The position numbers were made by a program, and so were the translations under genes. This document shows positions 16,073 through 30,897 of a stretch of DNA of 64,000 nt, in pieces. The stretch is from contig NZ_JACYXE010000006.1 in assembly GCF_014857905.1 (NCBI RefSeq), positions 186,001 to 250,000 of the forward strand. Reading direction: 5' to 3'. Within the stretch, counting starts at the first letter, position 1. Every line of letters begins with the position of its first letter. Source of the DNA: Agilicoccus flavus (GTDB lineage: Bacteria; Actinomycetota; Actinomycetes; Actinomycetales; Dermatophilaceae). The notes under the pieces are model-generated. The model worked only from the letters and a program-made list of their open reading frames with translations, made no database searches and was not told where the DNA came from.

Positions 16073-16606
16073 ATGGCAACGCCCGCGAAGCAGGCAGCCA
16101 TTGCCGAGCTCTCGGAGAAGTTCCGCGAGTCCGGTGCGGCCGTTCTCACCGAGTACCGCGGCCTGACCGTCGCGCAGCTGGCCGGCCTGCGGGCCTCCCT
16201 GCGCGAGTACGGCACGTACTCGGTCGTGAAGAACACGCTGACCGAGCTCGCCGCGAAGGACGCCGGTGTCACGGCGTTCGACGGGCAGCTCACCGGTCCG
16301 TCGGCGATCGCGTTCATCACCGGTGACCCGGTGGAGGCCGCGAAGAGCCTGCGTGACTTCTCGAAGGCCAACCCGCTCCTCGTCATCAAGGCCGGCGTCC
16401 TCGACGGCAAGCCCATGACGGCGGAGGAGATCACCAAGCTCGCGGACCTCGAGTCCCGCGAGGTTCTGCTGGCCAAGCTCGCCGGCGCCATGAAGGCGAA
16501 GACGAGTCAGGCCGCTGCCCTATTCCAGGCGCCGCTGAGCAAGACGGTCCGCACCGTCGAGGCCCTGCGCGCCAAGGTCGCCGAGGGTGGCGACGCGCAG
16601 GCCTGA
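16073..16606 (+). CDS. rplJ: 50S ribosomal protein L10
   Basis: 177-aa stalk base protein that anchors L7/L12 dimers. The N-terminal domain with [16 protein letters not shown] is typical, and the C-terminal helix binds L12. A strong GAAGGAGG (16061-16068) precedes ATG 16073; upstream in-frame extension is leader sequence. rplL follows 75 bases later. Confidence 0.95.
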   Translation: MATPAKQAAIAELSEKFRESGAAVLTEYRGLTVAQLAGLRASLREYGTYSVVKNTLTELAAKDAGVTAFDGQLTGPSAIAFITGDPVEAAKSLRDFSKANPLLVIKAGVLDGKPMTAEEITKLADLESREVLLAKLAGAMKAKTSQAAALFQAPLSKTVRTVEALRAKVAEGGDAQA

Positions 16607-16681
16607 TCGCTCCCGCGATCCGGTCTCATCACGACAACCAGCCACTCCCGGCATCACAGCATCACCAGGAAGGAAGCCATC

Positions 16682-17074
16682 ATGGCCAAGCTCAGCAACG
16701 ACGAGCTTCTCGACGTCTTCTCCGAGATGACGCTCATCGAGCTGTCCGAGTTCGTCAAGGCGTTCGAGGACAAGTTCGACGTCACCGCCGCCGCCCCGGT
16801 CGCCGTGGCCGGCGGCGCCGCCCCCGCCGGTGGCGGCGAGGGCGCTGCCGCAGCGGAGGAGCAAGACGAGTTCGACGTCGTCCTCGAGTCCGCGGGCGAC
16901 AAGAAGATCCAGGTCATCAAGGAGGTGCGCGGTCTCACGAGCCTCGGCCTGAAGGAGGCCAAGGACCTCGTCGACGGCGCGCCCAAGTCGGTCCTGGAGA
17001 AGGTCTCCAAGGAGGACGCGGAGAAGGCGAAGGCTGCCCTCGAGGGCGCCGGCGCCACCGTCACCCTCAAGTGA
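16682..17074 (+). CDS. rplL: 50S ribosomal protein L7/L12
   Basis: 130-aa stalk protein that recruits translational GTPases. It has the N-terminal dimerisation domain, an Ala/Gly/Pro-rich hinge near residues 38-60, and the C-terminal domain [20 protein letters not shown]. Normal length; SD AGGAAGG upstream. Confidence 0.96.
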   Translation: MAKLSNDELLDVFSEMTLIELSEFVKAFEDKFDVTAAAPVAVAGGAAPAGGGEGAAAAEEQDEFDVVLESAGDKKIQVIKEVRGLTSLGLKEAKDLVDGAPKSVLEKVSKEDAEKAKAALEGAGATVTLK

Positions 17075-17080
17075 CGTCCT

Positions 17081-17107
17081 CCCGGGGTGCCCGTGTGGCG
17101 CCCCGGG
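17081..17107 (+). terminator. First hairpin after rplL
   Basis: An 11-bp stem (17081-17091 with 17097-17107, one G-U) and 5-base loop lie just after the rplL stop. Together with the next hairpin it forms a tandem terminator. Confidence 0.6.
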
Positions 17108-17116
17108 ACACGCCCT

Positions 17117-17156
17117 GACGCGGCGGCATCGATCCACGGATCGGTGCCGCCGCGTC
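17117..17156 (+). terminator. Strong second hairpin after rplL
   Basis: About 19 paired bases: 17117-17128 with 17145-17156, a G-U pair, then 17130-17135 with 17138-17143, leaving a 2-base loop. It ends the rplJL unit before rpoB. Confidence 0.75.
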
Positions 17157-17435
17157 GCGTTGTCGGCCGGCCTGTCCCCGCCCCGGCGGCCCCGTGCGAT
17201 CGAGGCGGTCGGCCACTCGCCCACGCGCATGCTTGACCTGCGCCGGTGGTGGGGGCATCCTCGTGGTCGTCGGATGTCGACGCCGGTCCGCCGGGAGGTG
17301 TCCGCCGGAAAGGCCCCGTGAGCACACCGGGGCGAACCCGGTCCGCGGGACGCACGCTGCGGGCGCCCGATTCGTCGGCGTGGGGGCTCAGGTCCGCCCT
17401 CCAACGGCCGACTGGCTTTGCCCGCCCATATCGGG

Positions 17436-17441
17436 TATGCT
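17436..17441 (+). promoter_or_regulatory. Probable -10 of the rpoB promoter
   Basis: TATGCT lies 192 bases upstream of the rpoB start, in the least GC-rich part of the 559-base gap between rplL and rpoB. The -35 is unclear. The rest of the gap holds two terminators (17081-17156) and a long leader without a recognised gene. Confidence 0.45.
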
Positions 17442-17633
17442 GTCGCTTTGCGCTGCCCATGTGCTGCCCCGGGGTCGACGGTGGATCGTCCCCGGAGTGA
17501 TCATCGGCCCGCCGCCTCCGACCCGCGGCCCCCATCCGGGGACGTCGTCGCAGGTGAGCGGCCTACGGATCACTCGTGGTCGTGTGGCAGGCGCGCAACC
17601 GCCGAAACACATAGGCCTCTGGAAGGACCATCC

Positions 17634-20600
17634 TTGGCTGCCTCGCGTACCGCGACCCAGAAGATGCCCAGCGCGATCACGGCTTCCGGCCGTGTCTCCT
17701 TCGCGAAGATCCGCGAACCCCTCGAGGTCCCCGACCTCCTCGCCCTCCAGACCGAGAGCTTCGACTGGCTGCTCGGCAACGAGCGCTGGCAGGACCGGGT
17801 CGCTGCGGCGATCGAGTCCGGTCGCAAGGACGTGCCCGAGCACTCGGGCCTCGAGGAGATCTTCGAGGAGATCTCCCCGATCGAGGACTTCTCGGGTTCG
17901 ATGTCGCTGTCGTTCCGCGACCACCGCCTCGAGGAGCAGAAGTACTCCATCGAGGAGTGCAAGGAGCGCGACATGACGTACAGCGCGCCGCTGTTCGTCA
18001 CCGCCGAGTTCATGAACAACCACACGGGCGAGATCAAGAGCCAGACGGTCTTCATGGGCGACTTCCCACTAATGACCGACCGCGGCACCTTCGTCATCAA
18101 CGGCACCGAGCGCGTGGTCGTCAGCCAGCTCGTGCGCAGCCCGGGCGTGTACTTCGAGCGCACCCCGGACAAGACCTCGGACAAGGACATCTACTCCGCC
18201 AAGGTCATCCCGAGCCGCGGCGCGTGGCTCGAGTTCGAGGTCGACAAGCGCGACATGGTCGGCGTTCGCGTGGACCGCAAGCGCAAGCAGTCGGTGACGG
18301 TCCTGCTCAAGGCCCTGGGGTGGACCGACGCGCAGATCCTCGAGGAGTTCGGCGAGTACGACTCGATCCGCGCGACGCTCGAGAAGGACAACACGAGCGG
18401 CCAGGACGACGCGCTGCTGGACATCTACCGCAAGCTGCGTCCGGGCGAGCCGCCGACCAAGGAGGCCGCGCAGACCCTCCTCGACAACCTGTACTTCAAC
18501 CCCAAGCGCTACGACCTCGCGAAGGTCGGCCGCTACAAGGTGTGCAAGAAGCTGGGTATCGAGGCGGAGCTGTCGGAGTCGACCCTGACGGTCGACGACA
18601 TCGTCGCCACCATCAGGTACCTCGTCGCGCTGCACGCCGGTCAGGACTCGATGCCGGGTCGCCGCGGGGGAGAGGACGTCGCCGTCCGCGTCGAGGTCGA
18701 CGACATCGACCACTTCGGCAACCGCCGCCTGCGCAACGTCGGTGAGCTCATCCAGAACCAGGTCCGCACGGGTCTGTCGCGGATGGAGCGCGTCGTGCGC
18801 GAGCGGATGACGACGCAGGACGTCGAGGCCATCACGCCGCAGACACTCATCAACATCCGCCCGGTCGTCGCCTCGATCCGCGAGTTCTTCGGCACGAGCC
18901 AGCTCTCGCAGTTCATGGACCAGAACAACCCGCTCGCGGGTCTGACGCACAAGCGTCGCCTGTCGGCGCTCGGCCCGGGTGGTCTCTCCCGCGACCGCGC
19001 CGGCATGGAGGTCCGCGACGTCCACCCGAGCCACTACGGCCGCATGTGCCCGATCGAGACGCCGGAAGGCCCGAACATCGGCCTCATCGGCTCGCTCGCC
19101 TCGTACGGCCGGATCAACCCGTTCGGGTTCGTCGAGACGCCGTACCGGAAGGTCGAGCACGGCCGCGTCACGGACGAGGTCCACTACCTGTCGGCCGACG
19201 AGGAGGACGAGTTCGTCATCGCGCAGGCCAACGCGCCCATCGGCGAGGACGGCTTCTTCGTCGACGAGCGCGTGCTCGTCCGCTCCAAGGGCGGCGAGTC
19301 CGAGGACCTCCCGGGCGTCGACGTCGACTACATGGACGTCTCCCCGCGCCAGATGGTGTCGGCCGCGACCGCCCTCATCCCGTTCCTCGAGCACGACGAC
19401 GCGAACCGGGCGCTGATGGGCGCCAACATGCAGCGTCAGGCCGTGCCGCTGGTGCGTTCCGAGGCGCCGTACGTCGGTACCGGCATGGAGTACCGCGCGG
19501 CGCTCGACTCGGGTGACGTGGTCCGCGCGACCAAGGCGGGTGTCGTCGAGTCGGTCTCGGCCGACGTCGTCACCGTCGGCAACGACGACGGCACGCACCA
19601 GAGCTACCGGATCGCGAAGTTCCAGCGCTCCAACCAGGGCACGAGCTACAACCAGCGGGTCCTCGTCGACGAGGGGCAGCGCCTCGAGGTCGGCGCGGTC
19701 ATCGCCGACGGTCCGGCCACGGACGGCGGCGAGATGAGCCTGGGTCGCAACCTGCTCGTGGCGTTCATGCCGTGGGAGGGCTACAACTTCGAGGACGCGA
19801 TCATCCTGAGTCAGCGTCTCGTGCAGGACGACGTCCTGTCCTCGATCCACATCGAGGAGCACGAGGTCGACGCCCGCGACACGAAGCTGGGCCCGGAGGA
19901 GATCACGCGGGACATCCCGAACGTCTCCGACGAGGTCCTCGCCGACCTCGACGAGCGCGGCATCATCCGCGTCGGCGCCGAGGTCCGCGACGGCGACCTG
20001 CTCGTCGGCAAGGTCACGCCCAAGGGTGAGACCGAGCTGACCCCGGAGGAGCGTCTCCTGCGCGCGATCTTCGGCGAGAAGGCCCGCGAGGTCCGCGACA
20101 CGTCGCTGAAGGTCCCGCACGGTGAGACCGGCACGGTCATCGGCGTCAAGGTGTTCGACCGCGAGGAGGGCGACGAGCTTCCCCCGGGCGTCAACCAGCT
20201 GGTGCGCGTCTACGTCGCGAACAAGCGCAAGATCACGGACGGCGACAAGCTCGCCGGCCGGCACGGCAACAAGGGCGTCATCTCCAAGATCCTCCCGGTC
20301 GAGGACATGCCGTTCCTCGAGGACGGCACCCCGGTCGACATCGTCCTCAACCCGCTCGGCGTCCCCGGCCGCATGAACATCGGCCAGATCCTCGAGCTCC
20401 ACCTCGGGTGGGCGGCCAGCCGCGGCTGGGAGGTCGAGGGCGAGCCCGAGTGGGCGGCCATGCTGCCCGACGACGCGCTGTCGGCCCCGGCCGGCACCCG
20501 CGTGGCGACGCCGGTCTTCGACGGCGCCCGCGAGGACGAGATCACCGGTCTGCTCGACGCGACCCGCAAGACCCGCGACGGGCAGCGCCTCATCGGTTCC

Positions 20601-21119
20601 AGCGGCAAGGCGCGGCTGTTCGACGGCCGCTCCGGCGAGCCGTACCCGGAGCCGATCTCGGTGGGCTACATGTACATCCTCAAGCTGCACCACCTCGTCG
20701 ACGACAAGATCCACGCGCGCAGCACGGGTCCGTACTCGATGATCACGCAGCAGCCCCTGGGTGGTAAGGCGCAGTTCGGTGGCCAGCGCTTCGGCGAGAT
20801 GGAGGTCTGGGCCCTCGAGGCCTACGGCGCCGCCTACGCCCTGCGCGAGTTGCTCACCATCAAGTCCGACGACGTCTCCGGACGCGTCAAGGTCTACGAG
20901 GCCATCGTCAAGGGCGAGAACATCCCCGAGCCGAGCGTGCCGGAGTCGTTCCGGGTCCTCATCAAGGAGATGCAGTCGCTGTGCCTCAACGTCGAGGCGC
21001 TGTCCTCGGACGGCACGGCGATCGACCTCCGCGAGCCGGACCAGGAGGTCTTCCGCGCCGCGGAGGAACTCGGCATCGACCTGAGCCGGCGCGAGCCGAG
21101 CAGCGTCGAGGAGGTGTGA
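17634..21119 (+). CDS. rpoB: DNA-directed RNA polymerase beta subunit
   Basis: 1161-aa catalytic core subunit. I chose TTG 17634, preceded by GGAAGGA (17621-17627), because it gives LAASRTATQ followed by the family start [20 protein letters not shown]; the earlier in-frame ATG lies in the leader. The rifampicin region [17 protein letters not shown] begins at residue 420, and the D, H and S residues commonly changed in resistant mutants are wild type. [10 protein letters not shown] and the C-terminal [19 protein letters not shown] are present. rpoC follows after 118 bases. Confidence 0.97.
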   Translation: MAASRTATQKMPSAITASGRVSFAKIREPLEVPDLLALQTESFDWLLGNERWQDRVAAAIESGRKDVPEHSGLEEIFEEISPIEDFSGSMSLSFRDHRLEEQKYSIEECKERDMTYSAPLFVTAEFMNNHTGEIKSQTVFMGDFPLMTDRGTFVINGTERVVVSQLVRSPGVYFERTPDKTSDKDIYSAKVIPSRGAWLEFEVDKRDMVGVRVDRKRKQSVTVLLKALGWTDAQILEEFGEYDSIRATLEKDNTSGQDDALLDIYRKLRPGEPPTKEAAQTLLDNLYFNPKRYDLAKVGRYKVCKKLGIEAELSESTLTVDDIVATIRYLVALHAGQDSMPGRRGGEDVAVRVEVDDIDHFGNRRLRNVGELIQNQVRTGLSRMERVVRERMTTQDVEAITPQTLINIRPVVASIREFFGTSQLSQFMDQNNPLAGLTHKRRLSALGPGGLSRDRAGMEVRDVHPSHYGRMCPIETPEGPNIGLIGSLASYGRINPFGFVETPYRKVEHGRVTDEVHYLSADEEDEFVIAQANAPIGEDGFFVDERVLVRSKGGESEDLPGVDVDYMDVSPRQMVSAATALIPFLEHDDANRALMGANMQRQAVPLVRSEAPYVGTGMEYRAALDSGDVVRATKAGVVESVSADVVTVGNDDGTHQSYRIAKFQRSNQGTSYNQRVLVDEGQRLEVGAVIADGPATDGGEMSLGRNLLVAFMPWEGYNFEDAIILSQRLVQDDVLSSIHIEEHEVDARDTKLGPEEITRDIPNVSDEVLADLDERGIIRVGAEVRDGDLLVGKVTPKGETELTPEERLLRAIFGEKAREVRDTSLKVPHGETGTVIGVKVFDREEGDELPPGVNQLVRVYVANKRKITDGDKLAGRHGNKGVISKILPVEDMPFLEDGTPVDIVLNPLGVPGRMNIGQILELHLGWAASRGWEVEGEPEWAAMLPDDALSAPAGTRVATPVFDGAREDEITGLLDATRKTRDGQRLIGSSGKARLFDGRSGEPYPEPISVGYMYILKLHHLVDDKIHARSTGPYSMITQQPLGGKAQFGGQRFGEMEVWALEAYGAAYALRELLTIKSDDVSGRVKVYEAIVKGENIPEPSVPESFRVLIKEMQSLCLNVEALSSDGTAIDLREPDQEVFRAAEELGIDLSRREPSSVEEV

Positions 21120-21237
21120 GCCGTCGGGGACTACCCCGGCGGCCCCCGACGGTTCGGTCGGTCCACGCACCGACCGGCCCGGCGGGCCACGACGTAAGAC
21201 CTTGTGACGCACACGAAATGAGAGCAGGGAGCACTCA

Positions 21238-25122
<3,885 letters not shown>

Positions 25123-25140
25123 GCCGTCGGCTCGAGACGA

Positions 25141-25179
25141 CCGGAGGGCGGTCACCCGTTGCGGGTGGCCGCCCTCCGG
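25141..25179 (+). terminator. Terminator after rpoC
   Basis: Arms 25141-25157 and 25163-25179 pair over 17 bases with one G-U around a 5-base loop. It lies between convergent rpoC and the minus-strand membrane protein, so it can serve both. Confidence 0.8.
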
Positions 25180-25223
25180 CGTGGTGTGTGACGCGTGGGC
25201 CGCTGGGCGGCGGTCGCGAGGTG

Positions 25224-25898
25224 TCAGCGACCCCCGGTCCCGGCGAAGCGGGCGCGGACGAGGCCACGCACGGACAGGGCGGCGTACCCGACCCAGGAGC
25301 TGATGCCGAGGAGCTTCGCGGCGTCCTCGGCGAGCTGCTCGATGTTGGCCCCGCGGGCCGGCTCGAGGATCTCCCACGCGGCGTCCACGGCCACGGACCC
25401 TCCGAGCAGGAGGACGGCGAGGCCGAGGAAGAGCCAGGCGCTGCGGCGGATCTCGGCGTGGAACGCGGCGGCGTAGGCCCCGATCACCGCGAGGATGGCC
25501 AGGTACGTGACGAACTCGGGGATGCCGACCGCCGGCAGCACGGCCTCGTGGAGCGTGAACGCGTCGTCGGCGAGCAGGTACCCGGTGATGAGGGCGGAAC
25601 AGGCCAGGAACGCGGCGTCCCGGCGGCGCATCCCGTCGTAGAGCAGGCAGGCGCCGAGGAGGAAGATCCCGATGGCGGCGGCCCACCCGTAGCAGCCCAG
25701 GGACGAGACCGCGCCGACGTACGGGGCCCCGCCCAGCGCCGTGGTCGGTTCCATGGTGAAGGTCGCCACCGGATGGCCCGTCGCGACGCTCACGACGCCG
25801 ACGGCGAGGACGACGAGCGTCGGCGGGACGAAGACGTACCCGAAGGTCCGTATCCCGACGTGTTCCCGGGCGGTCCCGGGCAGTGATGTGGTGCGCAT
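25224..25898 (-). CDS. Integral membrane protein of unknown function
   Basis: I do not recognise the family. The 224-aa protein has about six hydrophobic segments. It starts MRTTSLPG (ATG 25898, preceded by a G-run). A conserved-looking motif, LLADDAFTLHEAVLP, lies at the end of the third to fourth segment, with charged residues in an otherwise apolar stretch, and a second DAAWE motif follows. Asp-Asp-x-Phe-x-Leu-His-Glu could bind a metal or haem, but that is inference. It stands alone between rpoC and rpsL, on the opposite strand. Confidence 0.75.
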   Translation of the reverse strand: MRTTSLPGTAREHVGIRTFGYVFVPPTLVVLAVGVVSVATGHPVATFTMEPTTALGGAPYVGAVSSLGCYGWAAAIGIFLLGACLLYDGMRRRDAAFLACSALITGYLLADDAFTLHEAVLPAVGIPEFVTYLAILAVIGAYAAAFHAEIRRSAWLFLGLAVLLLGGSVAVDAAWEILEPARGANIEQLAEDAAKLLGISSWVGYAALSVRGLVRARFAGTGGR

Positions 25899-26090
25899 GT
25901 GGTTTCCCCCCACGAGACGGCTCGCGGCCGTTGGACTGGACGACCGACCAACTCTAGCCGGGGGCGCGGCCAGAGTGGAGACCACACGACGCTGCGGTGG
26001 CGCGCAGGTCGCCGGCGGGTGAACGGCAGGTGCAGGGCGCGCGCACCGGTGTGCCGCACGAGGTCCCGGACCCCCTGGGTCGGCCGCGAT

Positions 26091-26120
26091 TTGGCCGGTC
26101 GTGAGCGCGGACGGTAGGCT
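26091..26120 (+). promoter_or_regulatory. Promoter of rpsL-rpsG-fusA
   Basis: TTGGCC (26091-26096), 18-base spacer, TAGGCT (26115-26120). The seven bases ATTTGGC overlapping the -35 also occur at the rplJ promoter. Confidence 0.6.
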
Positions 26121-26306
26121 GGACGGGCATGTCCTGGCGTTGTCATGCGTTCCATCGGGTGGGTCTCGGGCGTTCTGTCGCCTGAGAGCCGGCGTAGGGC
26201 GCGGGCGCCGGGCGAGGGGTCCGAGAAGCGATCGAGGTGTTCGATCGGTCGCGGACGCCCTCCAGGCGCGAGTCACACTCGCCGGGACGTGTCCTCTCGC
26301 CGGGCG

Positions 26307-26348
26307 ACGCATCCGGACGTCTGCTCCGCGCCGACGCATCGGATGCGT
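26307..26348 (+). ncRNA. Possible mutually exclusive hairpins in the rpsL leader
   Basis: ACGCATCCG (26307-26315) pairs with CGGATGCGT (26340-26348). The latter segment can instead pair with ACGCAT at 26334-26339 in a smaller hairpin. A 14-base palindrome (26404-26417) follows nearer the start codon. Regulatory function is inferred only. Confidence 0.4.
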
Positions 26349-26448
26349 AGTGCAGGGGAGAGCACCGCGGCCCCGGGTCGCGGTTCTTCAAGGAGGGTCG
26401 GCTCGCTCGCGCGAGCGGCCCGATGACATCTCGACCATCGGAGACTGA

Positions 26449-26823
26449 GTGCCCACCATCAACCAGCTCGTCCGCAAGGGCCGGCAGGACAAGGCCACCA
26501 AGGCCAAGACGCCTGCGCTCAAGGGCAGCCCCCAGCGTCGCGGCGTGTGCACGCGTGTGTACACCACGACGCCCAAGAAGCCGAACTCCGCCCTCCGCAA
26601 GGTGGCGCGCGTCAAGCTGACCTCCCAGATCGAGGTCACCGCGTACATCCCCGGCGTCGGCCACAACCTGCAGGAGCACTCGATGGTGCTCGTCCGCGGA
26701 GGCCGCGTGAAGGACCTCCCCGGTGTGCGGTACAAGATCGTCCGCGGCGCCCTCGACACGCAGGGCGTCAAGAACCGCAAGCAGGCCCGCAGCCGCTACG
26801 GAGCGAAGAAGGACAAGAAGTAA
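26449..26823 (+). CDS. rpsL: 30S ribosomal protein S12
   Basis: 124-aa decoding-centre protein. The streptomycin-determining lysines in [12 protein letters not shown] and [11 protein letters not shown] are the sensitive-type residues. GTG start; the stop overlaps the rpsG ATG (TAATG). Confidence 0.96.
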   Translation: MPTINQLVRKGRQDKATKAKTPALKGSPQRRGVCTRVYTTTPKKPNSALRKVARVKLTSQIEVTAYIPGVGHNLQEHSMVLVRGGRVKDLPGVRYKIVRGALDTQGVKNRKQARSRYGAKKDKK

Positions 26824-27293
26824 TGCCTCGTAAGGGACCCGCCCCGAAGCGCGCCCTCGTCGTCGACCCGGTCTACGGGTCGCCGCTGGTGACGCAGCTC
26901 GTCAACAAGATCCTGCTCGACGGCAAGAAGTCCATCGCCGAGCGGATCGTCTACGGCGCCCTCGAGGGCGCCCGCCAGAAGACCGGCACCGACCCGGTCC
27001 TCACGCTCAAGCGCGCGCTCGACAACGTCAAGCCGACCCTCGAGGTCCGCAGCCGCCGCGTCGGTGGCGCCACCTACCAGGTGCCCGTCGAGGTCCGCGC
27101 CGGCCGCAGCACGACGCTGGCGCTGCGCTGGCTCGTGGGCTACGCCCGGCAGCGTCGCGAGAAGACGATGACCGAGCGCCTCATGAACGAGATCCTCGAC
27201 GCGAGCAACGGCCTCGGTGCCGCGGTGAAGCGCCGCGAGGACACGCACAAGATGGCCGAGTCGAACCGGGCCTTCGCGCACTACCGCTGGTAA
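26823..27293 (+). CDS. rpsG: 30S ribosomal protein S7
   Basis: 156-aa primary 16S rRNA-binding protein that nucleates assembly of the 30S head; in Escherichia coli it represses the str operon. Typical [10 protein letters not shown] start and [19 protein letters not shown] end. Translationally coupled to rpsL by a one-base overlap. Confidence 0.96.
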   Translation: MPRKGPAPKRALVVDPVYGSPLVTQLVNKILLDGKKSIAERIVYGALEGARQKTGTDPVLTLKRALDNVKPTLEVRSRRVGGATYQVPVEVRAGRSTTLALRWLVGYARQRREKTMTERLMNEILDASNGLGAAVKRREDTHKMAESNRAFAHYRW

Positions 27294-27407
27294 GGCACCC
27301 TCGCCGTCGCCGCCCCGATCGGGCGGCGACGGCACCGGCCGTCGGCACGGCCACCAGGCCCGGCGCACCGCACCGGGACGAGACGACGAGATGAGACGAG
27401 AGATCTA

Positions 27408-29510
<2,103 letters not shown>

Positions 29511-29516
29511 GGCGGG

Positions 29517-29561
29517 TAGACTCACCCGTTGATGCTCTTCACGTGAAGCAGAATCATCAAC
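29517..29561 (+). promoter_or_regulatory. Probable tuf promoter -10 with overlapping hairpin
   Basis: TAGACT (29517-29522) is followed by an outer 7-bp stem (29528-29534 with 29555-29561) enclosing a 12-base palindrome (29537-29548). A separate tuf promoter in the fusA-tuf gap is known in streptomycetes. The hairpin would be at the extreme 5' end of the transcript. Confidence 0.5.
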
Positions 29562-29626
29562 CCACAGCGTCATCGCGCCGCACCGCGCGCGGGGCGTGAC
29601 ACACCAAGTCCAACAGGAGGACCCCA

Positions 29627-30820
29627 GTGGCGAAGGCGAAGTTCGAGCGGTCCAAGCCGCACGTCAACATCGGCACCATCGGTCACATCGACCACGGCAA
29701 GACGACGCTGACGGCTGCCATCTCCAAGGTGCTGCACGACCAGTACCCGGACCTGAACGAGGCTTCCCCGTTCGACTCGATCGACAAGGCGCCCGAAGAG
29801 AAGCAGCGCGGTATCACGATCTCGATCGCTCACATCGAGTACCAGACCGAGAGCCGTCACTACGCGCACGTCGACTGCCCCGGGCACGCCGACTACGTGA
29901 AGAACATGATCACGGGTGCGGCTCAGATGGACGGCGCGATCCTCGTGGTCGCGGCGACCGACGGCCCGATGCCGCAGACGAAGGAGCACGTCCTCCTGGC
30001 CCGCCAGGTCGGCGTCCCCTACATCGTCGTGGCGCTGAACAAGGCCGACATGGTCGACGACGAGGAGATCATGGAGCTCGTCGAGATGGAGGTCCGTGAG
30101 CTCCTCTCCGACTACGAGTTCCCGGGCGACGACGTCCCGGTCGTCAAGGTCTCGGCGCTCAAGGCGCTCGAGGGCGACGCCGAGTGGGGCAAGTCGGTCG
30201 TCGAGCTCATGAACGCGGTCGACGAGTACATCCCGCAGCCCGAGCGCGACATCGACAAGCCGTTCCTCATGCCGGTCGAGGACGTCTTCACGATCACCGG
30301 TCGTGGCACGGTCGTCACCGGTCGTATCGAGCGCGGCATCCTCAAGGTCAACGAGACCATCGAGATCGTCGGCATCAAGGAGGCCTCGTCCACGACGACG
30401 GTCACCGGCATCGAGATGTTCCGCAAGCTCCTCGACGAGGGTCGTGCGGGTGAGAACGTCGGTCTGCTCCTGCGCGGCACCAAGCGCGAGGACGTCGAGC
30501 GCGGCCAGGTCATCTGCAAGCCGGGTTCGATCACCCCGCACACCGAGTTCGAGGGCCAGGTCTACATCCTGTCCAAGGACGAGGGTGGCCGTCACACGCC
30601 GTTCTACGACAACTACCGTCCGCAGTTCTACTTCCGGACGACGGACGTCACGGGCGTCGTGCACCTGCCCGAGGGCACCGAGATGGTCATGCCCGGTGAC
30701 AACACCGACATGAAGGTCGACCTCATCCAGCCCATCGCGATGGAAGAGGGCCTCAAGTTCGCCATCCGTGAGGGTGGCCGGACGGTCGGCGCGGGTCGCG
30801 TCACCAAGATCGTCAAGTGA
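29627..30820 (+). CDS. tuf: Elongation factor Tu
   Basis: 397-aa GTPase that delivers aminoacyl-tRNA. P-loop GHIDHGKTT (residues 19-27), [12 protein letters not shown] and NKADM are intact. GTG 29627 is preceded by ACAGGAGGACC. It is the only tuf copy in the window. Confidence 0.97.
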   Translation: MAKAKFERSKPHVNIGTIGHIDHGKTTLTAAISKVLHDQYPDLNEASPFDSIDKAPEEKQRGITISIAHIEYQTESRHYAHVDCPGHADYVKNMITGAAQMDGAILVVAATDGPMPQTKEHVLLARQVGVPYIVVALNKADMVDDEEIMELVEMEVRELLSDYEFPGDDVPVVKVSALKALEGDAEWGKSVVELMNAVDEYIPQPERDIDKPFLMPVEDVFTITGRGTVVTGRIERGILKVNETIEIVGIKEASSTTTVTGIEMFRKLLDEGRAGENVGLLLRGTKREDVERGQVICKPGSITPHTEFEGQVYILSKDEGGRHTPFYDNYRPQFYFRTTDVTGVVHLPEGTEMVMPGDNTDMKVDLIQPIAMEEGLKFAIREGGRTVGAGRVTKIVK

Positions 30821-30845
30821 TCACCTGCGCCTAGGCGCACATCGG

Positions 30846-30877
30846 CGAAGGGCCCCGGGATCTCCCGGGGCCCTTCG
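30846..30877 (+). terminator. Terminator between convergent tuf and M28 peptidase
   Basis: Perfect 15-bp arms 30846-30860 and 30863-30877. A 14-base palindrome TGCGCCTAGGCGCA (30826-30839) precedes it. It ends tuf and, in the other direction, lies just beyond the frame-corrected stop of the peptidase gene. Confidence 0.8.
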
Positions 30878-30897
30878 TCGTGCCCGTGGTCGGAGGA

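Larger units (their letters stand above)
25899..26448. other. Gene-free region upstream of rpsL
   Basis: 550 bases. The first 190 bases presumably hold the unresolved promoter of the minus-strand membrane protein. The rpsL promoter is at 26091-26120, and the remaining 330 bases are the rpsL leader with hairpins (see separate entries). I see no additional gene. Confidence 0.5.

Noticed and set aside
30826-30839. Palindrome TGCGCCTAGGCGCA after tuf as a phage or plasmid attachment site
   Set aside because: There is no integrase, no second copy, and it adjoins a terminator. A second hairpin of the tuf terminator is simpler.
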